Positions 13,168 through 23,516 of a stretch of DNA of 64,000 nucleotides are shown piece by piece. The DNA comes from Floccularia luteovirens (lineage: Eukaryota; Basidiomycota; Agaricomycetes; Agaricales; Squamanitaceae), in assembly GCA_009739215.1 (NCBI GenBank), contig VSJF01000001.1, positions 1,674,001 through 1,738,000 of the forward strand, written 5' to 3'. Position 1 is the stretch's first letter. The number at the start of each line of letters is the position of its first letter. A program made the position numbers and the translations under genes. The notes beneath the pieces were generated by a model, which worked only from the letters and a program-made list of their open reading frames with translations, ran no database searches and was not told where the DNA came from.

Positions 13168-13907
13168 AGACAAAGAGATCCGCTGGCAATAACACATGGG
13201 ACTTTGATACGTCAGGCTTTGGACAGCATTTACACGCTACGAACATCCATTGTGTCTGGGTGTAGAACATTCTCAGCGCTCAGATGATACTGCCAAAGCT
13301 TGGACGACGCTTGATGCGGCGATGAAGTGTCATATTTTCCATGTGCTTAAGATCTGACCGCCACAGATCGTTGTGGAGCAAGAGGATCCATTTCGCGCTT
13401 TTCAACTTCATTCCCTCAGTCCCCTTATCCATGCATCGTACTACTTGTTCTCTTTTAGCTTTGGACTGTGTAAAGATAACTCTCACCTGTGTTTATTGGG
13501 TACATACAATCGCCTTACTTTTTTTCTTCTTATTTTTCATGTGTTTTCACCTAAATTCCTTTTTTCATGGTTGCCTTCTTGTTGGCCTGAAAAAAAAGTC
13601 CACTAACTTAACTCCCTTTTGCATATCCTCAACAAAGATAACGCCTCTCCTGTTCACCCTTATACACGTCTTTGTGAGAAATGTACACCCACCATCCCGA
13701 CTTTTTAGTCTTACATTATCGTTATTGAAAACCTGAATCCTTTCTTTTTGACATTCATCGAAGAATTCTTCTGGATATTCAAGATCCAGTGTCCGAGCAG
13801 TGTCATAATGATGTTTCTACGCCGTCTAAAAACAATTCTAAAGTTTACAGGAATCAATGCTAAGCATCTATGCGTAAGGTAGGCGTTCCGACGGGACATC
13901 ATAAGCT
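13168..13907. other. Long convergent 3' region, pyrimidine-rich
   Basis: 740 bases between the phosphatase stop and the transporter stop. The plus strand is rich in T and C around 13500-13600. Small ORFs here look like chance. Best read as two long 3' UTRs. Confidence 0.5.
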
Positions 13908-15417
13908 CTATTGTCGTGCCTCCGTGAACATGTCATATGCCAAGACAGCAAATGCAGCCACGATAACACATGACCCCAACAAACCCCATAAGGTAAGAGA
14001 TTGTGCTCCGGATCCAAAAACAATCTGTAAAGGTAAAATTGAACATGTTGTCTCCTTCGTACCACTCGGAGAAATTTTGCTTACGTCTGAGATCAGCACG
14101 AGAACGATCGTAAGGAGGTTGCCAACCGATGTTATTATTGGGCCCCAAACGCCCAGTAAAATCTGATGGAAGCCGTAGATGTCAGAAATGACCACAGTGC
14201 ATGCTATAAGCATACCATGAAGCCAGCATTAAATACTATTCCACCCAAAGCGATACCGGCGATAGATACCACAACGGCAGCATTAGGAGGACACCTGAAA
14301 GTCTCAATGCCTAGATAGTGGAGGATTGGTATTGGTATCCAGAGTAAGGCCGCTGTAGATAAACCAATTGCAGATGTTAATAAATTCGGGTGTAAACCGA
14401 AGGGGGGAGTCCATGTTTCGACGGAGCTGCGTGGGTGAACACTGATTTCGGCGTCGTCTTCAGAAATTGGTTCATACAGAGGATCAGACTTTACTTCTGG
14501 ATCCGAAGATAGCGCCGCATATTTTTTATAATATACTTGGTAAAGCCCATACCCGATTGAAGCCACCAAAGTTAATAAATTTCCAGCCAAAGGAGCCGAA
14601 GGCACAAAACGACGGGTAGCGGAGGTGGATGGCCCGCTAGTACCTGGAGTCGTAGTTCCGCCATAGACAACTGCGATGACACCAAACGTTGCTAATGATA
14701 CGGCCAACAGTCGCCTTAATTTCCAATGGAGTTTGAAGAGCTTTACTGTGATGATGTATGCAAAGAACGCATTAGTGTTCCAAATGGCTTTGCAAAATCC
14801 CGACTTCAATAATGATGCCCTCGAAAAAGCTGAGAAACTTACCAGTAACATCGCTTACTCTAAAATGGCTTTAGTATATTCAAGGAAGGTACATGTGGCT
14901 AACTCACGATGCCAGAGATATAGCAATAAACCACAAGAGAGCAGGTAATGTCACGCCAGTTGTTAAGACAAGTACCAAACGTAAGAATCTAAGGGTTGGA
15001 AATCTTTTAGATCCAACTGGGTCAAGATGATTCTTGATCGCTAGTTGAAGTCCGTCTATCAATGATGAAGCAGAGTGTTTCGATGTTACTAAAAGATACA
15101 GAAAATGCAGAGGAAAGATGACCGAGAAAGAGGAGTGAACAAGGTAGCTAATAGCGATTCATCAGAGTTATGATCGGATGGAAAAAGACAAAATAAACGC
15201 ACAACAGGAAGAATGGCTGCCGGTACTGTAATGTACTTTGCACATACTAAAAAAGGTCCAAATATACATGTATGAGCCAGCAAGCATGGGAATATGGGAC
15301 AAGGTTACTTACTTGTGTGAGCTGACTTTCAACCACGAAAGCTATAAGAGTGAAAACGAATAAAACGATAGCTAGTTTCCCACCGAGATGAGGGACGGGA
15401 TCAGAGTCAGTCCGCAT
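13908..15417 (-). CDS. EamA-type (DMT superfamily) membrane transporter
   Basis: Polytopic membrane protein of the drug/metabolite transporter superfamily, closest in style to the fungal YML018C/SLC35F5-like vacuolar group; the substrate is unknown. Start ATG at 15417 (MRTDSDPVPHLGGKLAIVLF, first membrane helix). Further helices include LVLVLTTGVTLPALLWFIAI, NTNAFFAYIITVKLF, RLLAVSLATFGVIAVVYGG, PLAGNLLTLVASIGYGLYQV, NLLTSAIGLSTAALLWIPIP and, at the end, LWGLLGSCVIVAAFAVLAYD. A hydrophilic loop with DPEVKSDPLYEPISEDDAEI lies between the two halves. Introns occur near 15247-15312, 14860-14910 and 14040-14090. Stop TAG 13908-13910. Head-to-head with the bL36m gene, 119 bases apart. Confidence 0.85.
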
Positions 15418-15536
15418 TAATACAATAGTACCAATTGACTTGTTTTGTTTTGCGACATGTATTTCTCGGAAGTTACTTGTCACTCATTTTCAATTCTCTC
15501 GTCACAGTCACAACTACACCAAAACCTTTTCGACCA
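15418..15536. promoter_or_regulatory. 119-base divergent promoter, transporter / bL36m
   Basis: Only 119 bases separate the two opposing start codons, so the two genes must share promoter DNA. Confidence 0.5.
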
Positions 15537-15830
15537 ATGCTTCGCGCTGTCTTCGCCTTGTCGCGCTTTCGGGTCCCCGCCAACATTTCTCCCATAACAC
15601 CCCATCCGCGTCATGTTGCCCCAAGTATCCGCCAAGTGCCAGACCTTACAAGAGGCATGAAAGTACGGTCATCTGTTAAAGTTATGTGCGATGGCTGTAG
15701 TGTTGTAAAACGGAAAGGAAGGGTATATGTGGTATGCGCAAAAAATCCCAAACATAAGCAGGTATGCTTCCTACTACTATTCTCTGCCCTATTCGACAGT
15801 ATCTCAATTTTTATTCAGCGCCAAGGTTAA
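15537..15830 (+). CDS. mrpl36: Mitochondrial ribosomal protein bL36m
   Basis: Small zinc-binding protein of the mitochondrial large ribosomal subunit. Start ATG 15537. Residues 1-40 are basic and hydroxylated, a mitochondrial targeting sequence. The mature part is [20 protein letters not shown], then [18 protein letters not shown], the complete bacterial-type L36 with its Cys-X2-Cys and Cys/His zinc ligands. One intron (15762 to about 15818) interrupts the codons just before the last three residues, RQG; stop TAA 15828-15830. 78 residues. Ends 76 bases from the DHFR gene, tail-to-tail. Confidence 0.95.
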   Translation: MLRAVFALSRFRVPANISPITPHPRHVAPSIRQVPDLTRGMKVRSSVKVMCDGCSVVKRKGRVYVVCAKNPKHKQVCFLLLFSALFDSISIFIQRQG

Positions 15831-15906
15831 CTCAGAACCGCCATGGACTTGATCATGATGTCCTTGAGTCCAGCGAGTGTAGCAATTGCATTTATATTAT
15901 TATATA

Positions 15907-16569
15907 CTACAGTTCGCGCATCCACATCTGGAATTCATACTCTACACCATTCTCACTTCTGCAGCCCTTCCGGAACATCAAAATCCACCCACTTTTGCAA
16001 ATTTGCGTGAGATGTTTTTGTCCATATGCCATTTTCTGCTTTATTATGCCGAAAGTCAGGCATGAAAACATCACATTCGAACTCAGGTGAATTGATAGAT
16101 GTGAGCAAAATGCGATCCACCATAGCCGAGCCCGGCTCATGCAATGTAAGAGTGTCTCTATAAAGAGACGCGCCCCCCATGATAAACCCTCGATGTGTAT
16201 TGCTTTCCGAGTTCAGATGTGCTAATGCAGCAGGGAGATTATTCTCTAGTAGTGCAGTTTGTCCCGAAGTCAAACCCCTATAGCATAGATTCAACATTGT
16301 GAGACTTCAAACACGAAATAAACATACATGTCATAGTTGGGATTGCGACTAATGACGATGTTGAGGCGATTGGGAAGAGGACGGTTTTTCTTTGGTATAC
16401 TTTCCCAGGTATTCCTGCCCATGATCACTATATTTTGTTTCCCTTCGGGTGCACCGGATGTAACATTGGCGAAATACTTCAGTTCCTTTGGCAATCTCCA
16501 TGGTAAACGCGAACGAACACCAATACCATTGGAATTGGTAGCTGCGACGATGATGGTAAGTTTAGACAT
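15907..16569 (-). CDS. dfr1: Dihydrofolate reductase, with apparent +1 frameshift near the 3' end
   Basis: Reduces dihydrofolate to tetrahydrofolate with NADPH. Start ATG 16569. Exon 1 carries NSNGIGVRSRLPWRLPKELK (substrate loop), VIMGRNTWESIPKKNRPLPN (NADPH loop) and ISRNPNY; an intron (about 16277-16325) leads to GLTSGQTALLENN, GFIMGGASLYRDTL and ILLTSINSPEFECDVFMPDF. The frame stops at TGA 15953-15955 after VDFDVPEGLQK. One base off that frame the expected family ending ENGVEYEFQMWMREL follows and stops at 15907. So a single extra base near 15956 separates the last strand from the protein. I give the full gene extent; the uninterrupted frame ends at 15953. A sequencing error is the simplest cause. 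No intron fits. Confidence 0.88.
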
Positions 16570-16732
16570 TTATTATCTGTGGAAGTCGGGGATTTCCAAC
16601 TATCAACAAGCAGCCAAACAGAGTTCAAATAGCTCCAGATATCATACTTTCATTGACTTAATATTGTTGCTACATATTGTCCTTCATATACACATCTTTT
16701 GTTGTCGATACAAACTGAACAATCACTCATCA

Positions 16733-19201
16733 GCACTGTATCTCTGTCCCATGATACCCTCCTCAATCGCTTTGATTTCTAAAGGACAGGTCAATGTTTG
16801 GAATATAACAATTTGTAATAGAATACGACTTACGCATAGCCAAGTGTGTCGAATGGAAGCGGCATAACGCAAGGTTTCCTGGAAAAAAGGCGACTGCGTT
16901 TGTCAGAGCCCTCGTGATATTATCGCTCGACTGACCTATCATATACCACAAATTGGGAACTCCAAAATCTCTCCAGACACCATTGAGTTCTCCTTCCTTA
17001 TTGAGGCCCCAGATTGGCCTGACCTTCGATGCTACCTCGTCACCACACAATCTGCGCACATGGTCCCGAGCATCTCCCAATCTGATAACGATATCAGCAA
17101 AATGATATAGAATCAATAAATGGAATGCACCCTGTAGCAAAAACGACCACATCTGCGGGTAATTCGCTTCCATCCTCAAATTTGAGGCCGGACTCAGTGA
17201 AACTAACCAGCTTGCTATCATTCTTCAGTTTTATCTTGCCATCTACGATCAATTGACTAGCACCAGTGTCTTCCATACGTTAAGTACTTTCAGTGCAACA
17301 TGGAGCAACATCACTTACCGAGATAATAACCCCCAGCTTTACTCCAAGCAAGCATACCAAAGCCAGTACCATTGATACCATCGTTCGTCCTAAATCCAAC
17401 CCTCTGTAACCCCTCTAACACATCTCTAAAAAGGAGAATTCCATTCGGTTCTATTTAACGATTGTTACAAGTCAGGATAGCTTACTTATCAAGTTCCTTG
17501 AGTATTTGAACGCTTCTCTGGTTTATACCAATGCTCATAAAGTGGGGGAAAGAGGCGTTGAGTTTATCCGCGATATCAACAGGGACTGCCCTCTCAGAAT
17601 AGATACCTAGGCGGACATACGTTTAATGGAATGACAGGGAGAGAGACCTGCAGATCACCTTCCATCAGGACCTTCCACCCGTTATATGTCGACATGATAT
17701 ATGTGGAGCCGCGTTGATACATAGTGACATCTATATATTAGTGAGATACTTTATACTTTGTTATGAAAAAAAGTAGTCTCACCAACTCCATTGAAATAAT
17801 AGTCAGCCGCGATATCATGCGCTAAGTGGTAGTTGAGATGTGGCAAAAGTATCGAAGTAAAAGAGCGAACCTGAGGTGCATGCCCCAATGATTACGACCC
17901 TCTTTCCCTGATGATCTTTTGCTTTTTTGTGTTGGCTGGAATGCAAGATCTGACCTTTGTAGTTTTCCTAAGCGTAGAGGAAGCGTTACTAAAGTATTAC
18001 ACATATTGTTTCCAATCTCACCATTCCTGGATAACTTGGTGTGTTTGGACTCCCACTGCCTAAGCCTGTAGCGAAAACAACATGGCTAACGACCATCGTG
18101 CGCTCTTTACCATCTCCTCGAGTAATCGTGACGTGCCATTTCTTGGTGCCCGCATCTTGAGTTATTTTCGTTACACTTGAGGCAGTCCAAACATTGAGTT
18201 CCAAGGATTCCGCATATTGTTCCAGCCAATTAGCGAGCTGGATACCAAAAAAATCAGAGATAAAACATACCACTTGAGGAGACTAGTATCTCACCTTGAG
18301 TGCCGGAGTATACACCGGCCACCCGGACGGGAATCTTGATATGATGATTTCATTTCATGAACAGGTCCCGACGGATATTTTAGACTTACGGTATATATGG
18401 CATATGATCATACCCTAGTGAGTAGATTGGTTCATTTGACACTTCTTTTGAGATCAAGATAAGATGCTTACAGACGGGATCGTGTAAACACAATGCTTCG
18501 TAGCGGTTCCTCCAATTATCGCCAATCCTAGGGTTTCTCTCAACTACAAGAGATGTTATATCTAAGTATTTCAGCCTTGCAGCAACTTCTAGACCACTTT
18601 GTCCACCGCCTACAATGAGGACAGTTGGATCTCCATCCTCAAATGCGACTTCCCGACGTCTTTGTTCCTCCCACAAACCATGATTTGGGTTGTGGTTTCT
18701 TAACGGCCCGACCTTCTCTGGAAAGCCGCTGAGTGCATCTAAGTTGGTGTAGATAACATGCGCTTTCCACTCGCCATTCGCGGTTGGAACCAGACGAGTG
18801 ATACCAGAACATAAACCTACATCGGTCTCGAAGGAAAATATTATGTTTATCCATGCAAGATCAGGGAACGGCTTCTGCAGGCCAACATACTCATCTTTCA
18901 GACGGAGGTTTCGGACTTTCGAGAGTGCTAGTCGATCGATCAGGAATTGTTTGATAATGGAGAGTCCGGCGAATGTGCGGAAATCCCAAGTAAGAGCGAG
19001 CATATCACGCCAAAAACCATCGGGTAAGATCAGATCAACGACAGCTTGAGCGTCGCCGGACTGTGCAGCGTTGGAAAAAGTTGCGAACCAATCCCTGGCG
19101 ATCTTTTTGGCGTCTAAATCCTCGGGAATGGACGCGTTAAGGCGGTCCAGAGTTGGGAGCGGGTAATCTGGATATTCAAAATTTGTAGACATTGTCGACA
19201 T
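16733..19201 (-). CDS. Flavin-containing monooxygenase with N-terminal NTF2-like domain
   Basis: Predicted FAD- and NADPH-dependent monooxygenase; substrate unknown. Start ATG 19201 (MSTMSTNFEYPDYPLPTLDR; another Met at 19192). Residues about 35-165 form a SnoaL/NTF2-like domain (DWFATFSNAAQSGDAQAVVD, LILPDGFWRDMLALTWDFRT). Then VLIVGGGQSGLEVAARLKYL is the FAD GxGxxG site, NPRIGDNWRNRYEALCLHDP the FMO block, VVIIGACTSAHDIAADYYFN the NADPH-binding site, and DVVVFATGFGDARD the late FMO ATG motif. The C-terminus runs GVPNLWYMIGNLALCRFHST, then LAMQIKAIEEGIMGQR, stop TGA 16733-16735. About ten introns, and about 600 residues. The fused layout is common in agaricomycete FMO-like proteins annotated as FAD/NAD(P)-binding. 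Confidence 0.9.
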
Positions 19202-19630
19202 TAAACAAGATGTGTTTTGGTAAAATGTGCAGGAGATGATAAGGTGGGAGAGAAGGACGCTGTGTGAGAACCCCAAACTCGGCTTATTGAAATAATTAAT
19301 GTGTCATTGGATCTAACTTTTGGAGTTCATTAACAGCTGAACAACGGGTCATGGTCATGTGGGGTGGTACAATAATGTAAGCTGCGGTCTGTGAACCCAA
19401 GTTATTCCAAGTTGTAGGTTCAACTTCTGAGAGAAAATAGTGGTTGTTACTGAGTACTTCAGTGCTGAAGGCTAAAAGTAGCCACTTTGATAATCACATG
19501 ACCGTAACAATTGTCAGATAACCAACGTTTTGTTATCAGTCTTACATGGAAATGCCTTCAAAGCAATTTTAAAATGAATATCAACATCTAACTGAACAGA
19601 AACTCGAAGCATTGCTAAGCGCTGATACTT
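19202..19630. other. Intergenic region, SGT1-FMO
   Basis: 429 bases holding the FMO promoter and the SGT1 3' end. No RNA gene, repeat or convincing ORF. Confidence 0.5.
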
Positions 19631-20364
19631 TCAGTTCCATTTCTTCACTTCAGCACCTGCAGGGGGCTTGATTTCCACAGGCGCCTTTTTGACTTCCTCC
19701 CAGTTAGTGCTCAGCGTAGTTCCGCCACTTTCTTGGTAGCTCTTCATCATTGCGCGCTTTGTGTCTTCGTCTGCGTCGGCGAATATCTTTTGGAAAAACG
19801 AGTTCAGAGTAGATTCACCCCCAACGTTCGGATCTTCATCCGTGGACTTCTCCTTTTCGGAACTCAGTATATCTGTCGTGATACCGTCCCAATTTTTCTT
19901 TGGTTTCCTTTCAACAGGAGTTGGCGTAGGCGCAGGAGCAGCGGTAATGATGGCGGCGGCTGGTGTCACAAGTAATATAAGATAACACAGCTAAACCTTT
20001 CGAGAGATATATCACCATCGGAATTATCCCCAATCAAACTACCCCATCTTCCAAGGTTCTTCTTCACCAGACGTACTTCTACCTTGACCTTCCCAACTGT
20101 GAAATTGCTCTCATCTGTGTCTATGAGGCCTTTTAAAGGTTCCAAGATGAGTGATTTGTCTCCGTTTACATAAGATAGCTAGGTAGAAGATTGAGATAGA
20201 TAGGTCATTATTGAAGACAAGTAATAGGGTACTTTTTTGGGTTCGAACTTTACAGATACTTGAGAAGGGTCTGCGCCACGATCGAAGATTGACAGTGTGA
20301 GCTTGTCGTCTGTTTCATAGAATTCGTGTCTGATGGATGAAGAAGCAGAGGAGGTATTAGCCAT
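19631..20364 (-). CDS. sgt1: SGT1-like co-chaperone (CS and SGS domains, no TPR)
   Basis: Hsp90 co-chaperone that in yeast supports SCF ubiquitin ligases and kinetochore assembly. Start ATG 20364. The first exon opens straight into a CS (p23-like) fold: IRHEFYETDDKLTLSIFDRG, QVSVKFEPKKV, then LILEPLKGLI and KVKVEVRLVKKNLGRWGSLI. A Pro/Ala linker (APAPTPTPVERKPKKNWDGI) leads to the SGS domain: GGESTLNSFFQKIFADADED, TKRAMMKSYQESGGTTLSTN, WEEVKKAPVEIKPPAG and EVKKWN, stop TGA 19631-19633. About 210 residues with two introns. The N-terminal TPR domain of canonical SGT1 is absent and there is no room for it before the divergent gene at 20583. Confidence 0.88.
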
Positions 20365-20582
20365 GTTATCAATTTCAATGTGTAAAGGACTTGCTCAGAT
20401 TTGACTGCTGGAAATAGAAAAGAGGAGTGTATTATGTAATTACAAATCAATTTAACAGTATTCGTCCATGCGATTCTGCTGACAACCACGGTCCCACCAA
20501 GTCCCATAGCGTATATAGCGCTCTCGCATTCCTTCCTCAGCGCCACTAGGGACAGGAGGTACTTGCATTCTTACCTTAGGGA

Positions 20583-21978
20583 ATGGTCAGTTTCGTCTTG
20601 TCAGTTCCTCACATTGTGCTAATTGCTTTGACCGATCAGGTATACGTCAATAGCAAGAAGTTCGCTTGGTATGTTCAGCCTTACTTCGCATAATGGATGT
20701 TCACTTACTACCTTCGTGCGTATATCTAGCGAATCTTGCATCAAGGGTCATCGTTCGTCAGCATGCCACCATCTAGATCGTCCGCTTTATGAGATTAAAA
20801 AGAAAGGCCGCCCAGTCTCACAGTGCGATCGATGTCGTCAACTACGCCAGTCCAAGAAGTTACACTCGAAATGTTTGTGTACTTCCCAAACTGATAGTAT
20901 TCCTGAAGGACAGCGTATTGCATCCTCAACTTCCAAATGTATGTCACCTTGGAATCACCGGAGCAGTGTAGCATCTCATCAATATCTGGCAGCACGAAGA
21001 TACATACCCATTGTGCCGGCCTTACCAAATGGATTGAGGGATGTTCTAGTCGGCTCTCATATATCACCATCACTGGCAGCTGACTCACGACAAAGAGGTA
21101 CGTTTTTCTTTGTCGTAATCTGATTAAAAAGGCTTCATGAGAATGTAGTTGACTCTTTGCTCAATCCTTGTACGTGCAAGAGCCTATGGGGGTGTCGATG
21201 CCAATCGTTAGAAAGGTGTTCTTCACCCCAGCCCCCGCAAGTGGCTGAAATCGCCGAATCCCCTGCTAACAATTTGAGAAATTCTTGTTGCGGGGGACCA
21301 ACGCCATCCTCGGATTTACCCCCTCCGAACAACATGGTTAGCTACCAGAATGCACGCTGCTTACAACCAAGTCCTACCACCACGGCCCAGAAGATCTCAA
21401 ACACGTCATCCCTAGATTCAGTGCATTCTTCAGTTTTTGAGCTACCCCCTATCAAATCCGCATCATCTTCAACATCCTCATTAACTGCTTCTGTACCTGA
21501 ATTCGGTTTCATGCCCCCTATAAGTATAATTACTTCTATAGCGGGGTCAGGATGCACTTGTGGTGTTCAATGTGCTTGCCCAGGCTGTGTTGAACATCGT
21601 GGTCCCGAAAAAGCTTCAAAACATCGCAAAAGCTGCGCAGAAGGTTGTGGGACTTGCGTCGACTACAGCGCTGGGGCCAGTCTACCCTTCACTGAAAGCA
21701 CCGACGGTTCTAAGACAAGTTTCTTGGATTTATTCTTTGCTCGGGCTGCTGCTCTGCCATTACCACCCATTGGTACTGGGCCATCAGCTTCTCCGGAGGG
21801 AGTAAAATTACCAAAGCTGAAATGCTGTGGAGGTCATTGTGGATGTTCGCCTGGTGGTTGTTCATGTGGAAAAACGTGTGATGGAGGATGTTCAGAAACG
21901 AGGAGTTTCAATGCACTACAATCCTCCACAATCCCTCTTCCACTACTCCCAAAGAAACGAAGTTGTTGTTCTGGCTAA
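20583..21978 (+). CDS. Copper-fist transcription factor (Mac1/Ace1/Cuf1 type)
   Basis: Copper-responsive DNA-binding regulator of the nucleus. The start ATG 20583-20585 is followed at once by an intron (20586-20639). Joined exons give MVYVNSKKFACESCIKGHRS and SACHHLDRPLYEIKKKGRPV, then SQCDRCRQLR: the zinc-binding copper fist with its Cys/His ligands and the (R/K)GRP minor-groove motif. Downstream are IPIVPALPNGLRDVL and four cysteine clusters: CTCKSLWGCRC, CTCGVQCACPGC, CAEGCGTC and CCGGHCGCSPGGCSCGKTC. In Ace1/Mac1-type factors such clusters bind Cu(I). Another intron is at about 21100-21150. Stop TAA 21976-21978. Whether it activates or represses cannot be read from sequence. Divergent from sgt1 by 218 bases. 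Confidence 0.9.
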
Positions 21979-22275
21979 TACCTATTCAAATGTAACATTG
22001 CTACTGATGACATGCGGATTGTTGCTGGTAACATCTGAGCCATCACAGATTATGAAAGTATCCGCGAAATATTTTCCCATATGAACAGTTCTCTGATACA
22101 CATAGAGGTCAAAAAACAATATCTATCCCTGTTAAAACATGTCCATATTAATGTGTCCTAATATTACACGCTAAAAGAGAGTTATTAATAATGTCAACGG
22201 AAATAATTAATTAACTGACGTATCATCTGTTTTGGTGACAAATTCGTTCGTATGTTAGTTGATATAGTCATCTCA
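21979..22275. other. Convergent intergenic region
   Basis: 297 bases, AT-rich (22140-22215), between the copper-fist and E2 stops. Nothing else seen. Confidence 0.5.
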
Positions 22276-23162
22276 TTAGTGAAAGTTGAACCAACCATCG
22301 TAGTGGAATTGTGTCTGATTAACTTTGTGAGTGGTTACAACTCGCGAAAGCAATACGATAAATACCTTCTTAGGGTTGTCAGGCGCGTTTCGCACATAAC
22401 GATCGTTGTCTACTGGCCTTTTGATCGAATACAGATCAACTTGGTGGATTTAATGCAGCGGAAGATATACTGACCGCTCTTTCTTCTGTGCACATAATGC
22501 GTTGTCAATCATAGATCAATTCAAGTGGATTTCGAGCGGTGACAAACCTTGCAAGATGCCAGCATACTTTGCAAAGTTACACAGACAGCCACAACACTTA
22601 AAACCGGAGACCATTCATTACCAAGAATAGATGCGCATATCTAGAAGTTATGTGGCTATGTTACGAAAGGAGGTATGAGAAATGCACATCAAGTAGCTTA
22701 CATGGCCATTGGAATAAACATGCTGTCTCGTGATAGGAAATTTAGTAAGTCAGCGAGAAGAATCACTATGTGATAGACGTACAGGATGTATCGGTGCCTG
22801 TTTTCCATCCGTAACGACAAACTGAACCGCAGGCGAAGAGATAGGATATTGCGCATCAAATCTAAATTGAAGAGTGTGTACTTCTCCCTGTAGTTTATAA
22901 GTACAGGAGTTCATCAATACACCAATTATCAGTAAGGACGTCAATAGATCCAAACTTGGTATAATGATTCTCCCATTACTTCAATTGTGAACCACCATGT
23001 TGAAAAATCGTCCGACTTGACCAGGTTAATGCCTGAGAGACAAAGAAATGATTGAGGTTACGGACAGAGAGACGGAGGTATAATATACGCACCAACGGGA
23101 CAGCCTTCAGTCTGAATTTCCCTCAGCTCCTTAGCAAGACGTCTAGCAGAGATAGAAGCCAT
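22276..23162 (-). CDS. Ubiquitin-conjugating enzyme E2, UBE2W-like
   Basis: E2 enzyme; UBE2W relatives attach ubiquitin to protein N-termini. Start ATG 23162 (MASISARRLAKELREIQTEG). Six or so exons give LVKSDDFSTWWFTIEVMGES, EVHTLQFRFDAQYPISSPAV, QFVVTDGKQAPIHPHVYSNG and HICASILGNEWSPVLSV. The Cys in GHICAS is the catalytic residue, with the upstream His-Pro typical of E2s. The ending KKERPVDNDRYVRNAPDNPK leads over an intron to KTQFHYDGWFNFH, stop TAA 22276-22278; UBE2W itself ends KKTKWWYHDDTC, so the KT-x-x-x-YDD-like end is conserved. About 150-160 residues. Introns are inferred by frame and family match. Confidence 0.88.
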
Positions 23163-23516
23163 GTACCTGGTAAAGTGTATCGTTGATTTGTGACTTAACA
23201 GCAATTAGTACAAGAGGGCAGAAGCTGTAGTCAAACTTAGCCAAACAGTGCTATCATATAAAATAGAAGTTGTCGCTCATTTGCTTTTGAACATTTTCCC
23301 CACATTAGAGTCACCTGTTATCTTGTATCATTTAGAAGAGAACTGCAGGCGCTCGTGGGGACATACATCAACTTCTTCGAGGTCCTGTCTCGTCACAAGC
23401 GATTGGCTCAGCTCAGACTGCCTCTCGAAGTGATCTGGCTTGGTACATAACAATAATACTCCTACTTACATTCTTTGTTATGATTACATTTTTACATTAT
23501 ATCTAATTGCATAAAT
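23163..23516. other. Intergenic region, hem3 3' end / E2 promoter
   Basis: 354 bases between two minus-strand genes. Small ORFs only; no family match recognised. Confidence 0.5.

Noticed and set aside
13341..13736. 131-codon frame in the phosphatase 3' region
   Set aside because: Built from T-rich sequence giving Phe/Leu runs; typical of a pyrimidine-rich UTR.
15907..15952. A 29-base intron at the end of the DHFR gene (GTGAGA...CCAG)
   Set aside because: Too short, and joining it does not restore the conserved ending; a one-base frameshift explains the data.
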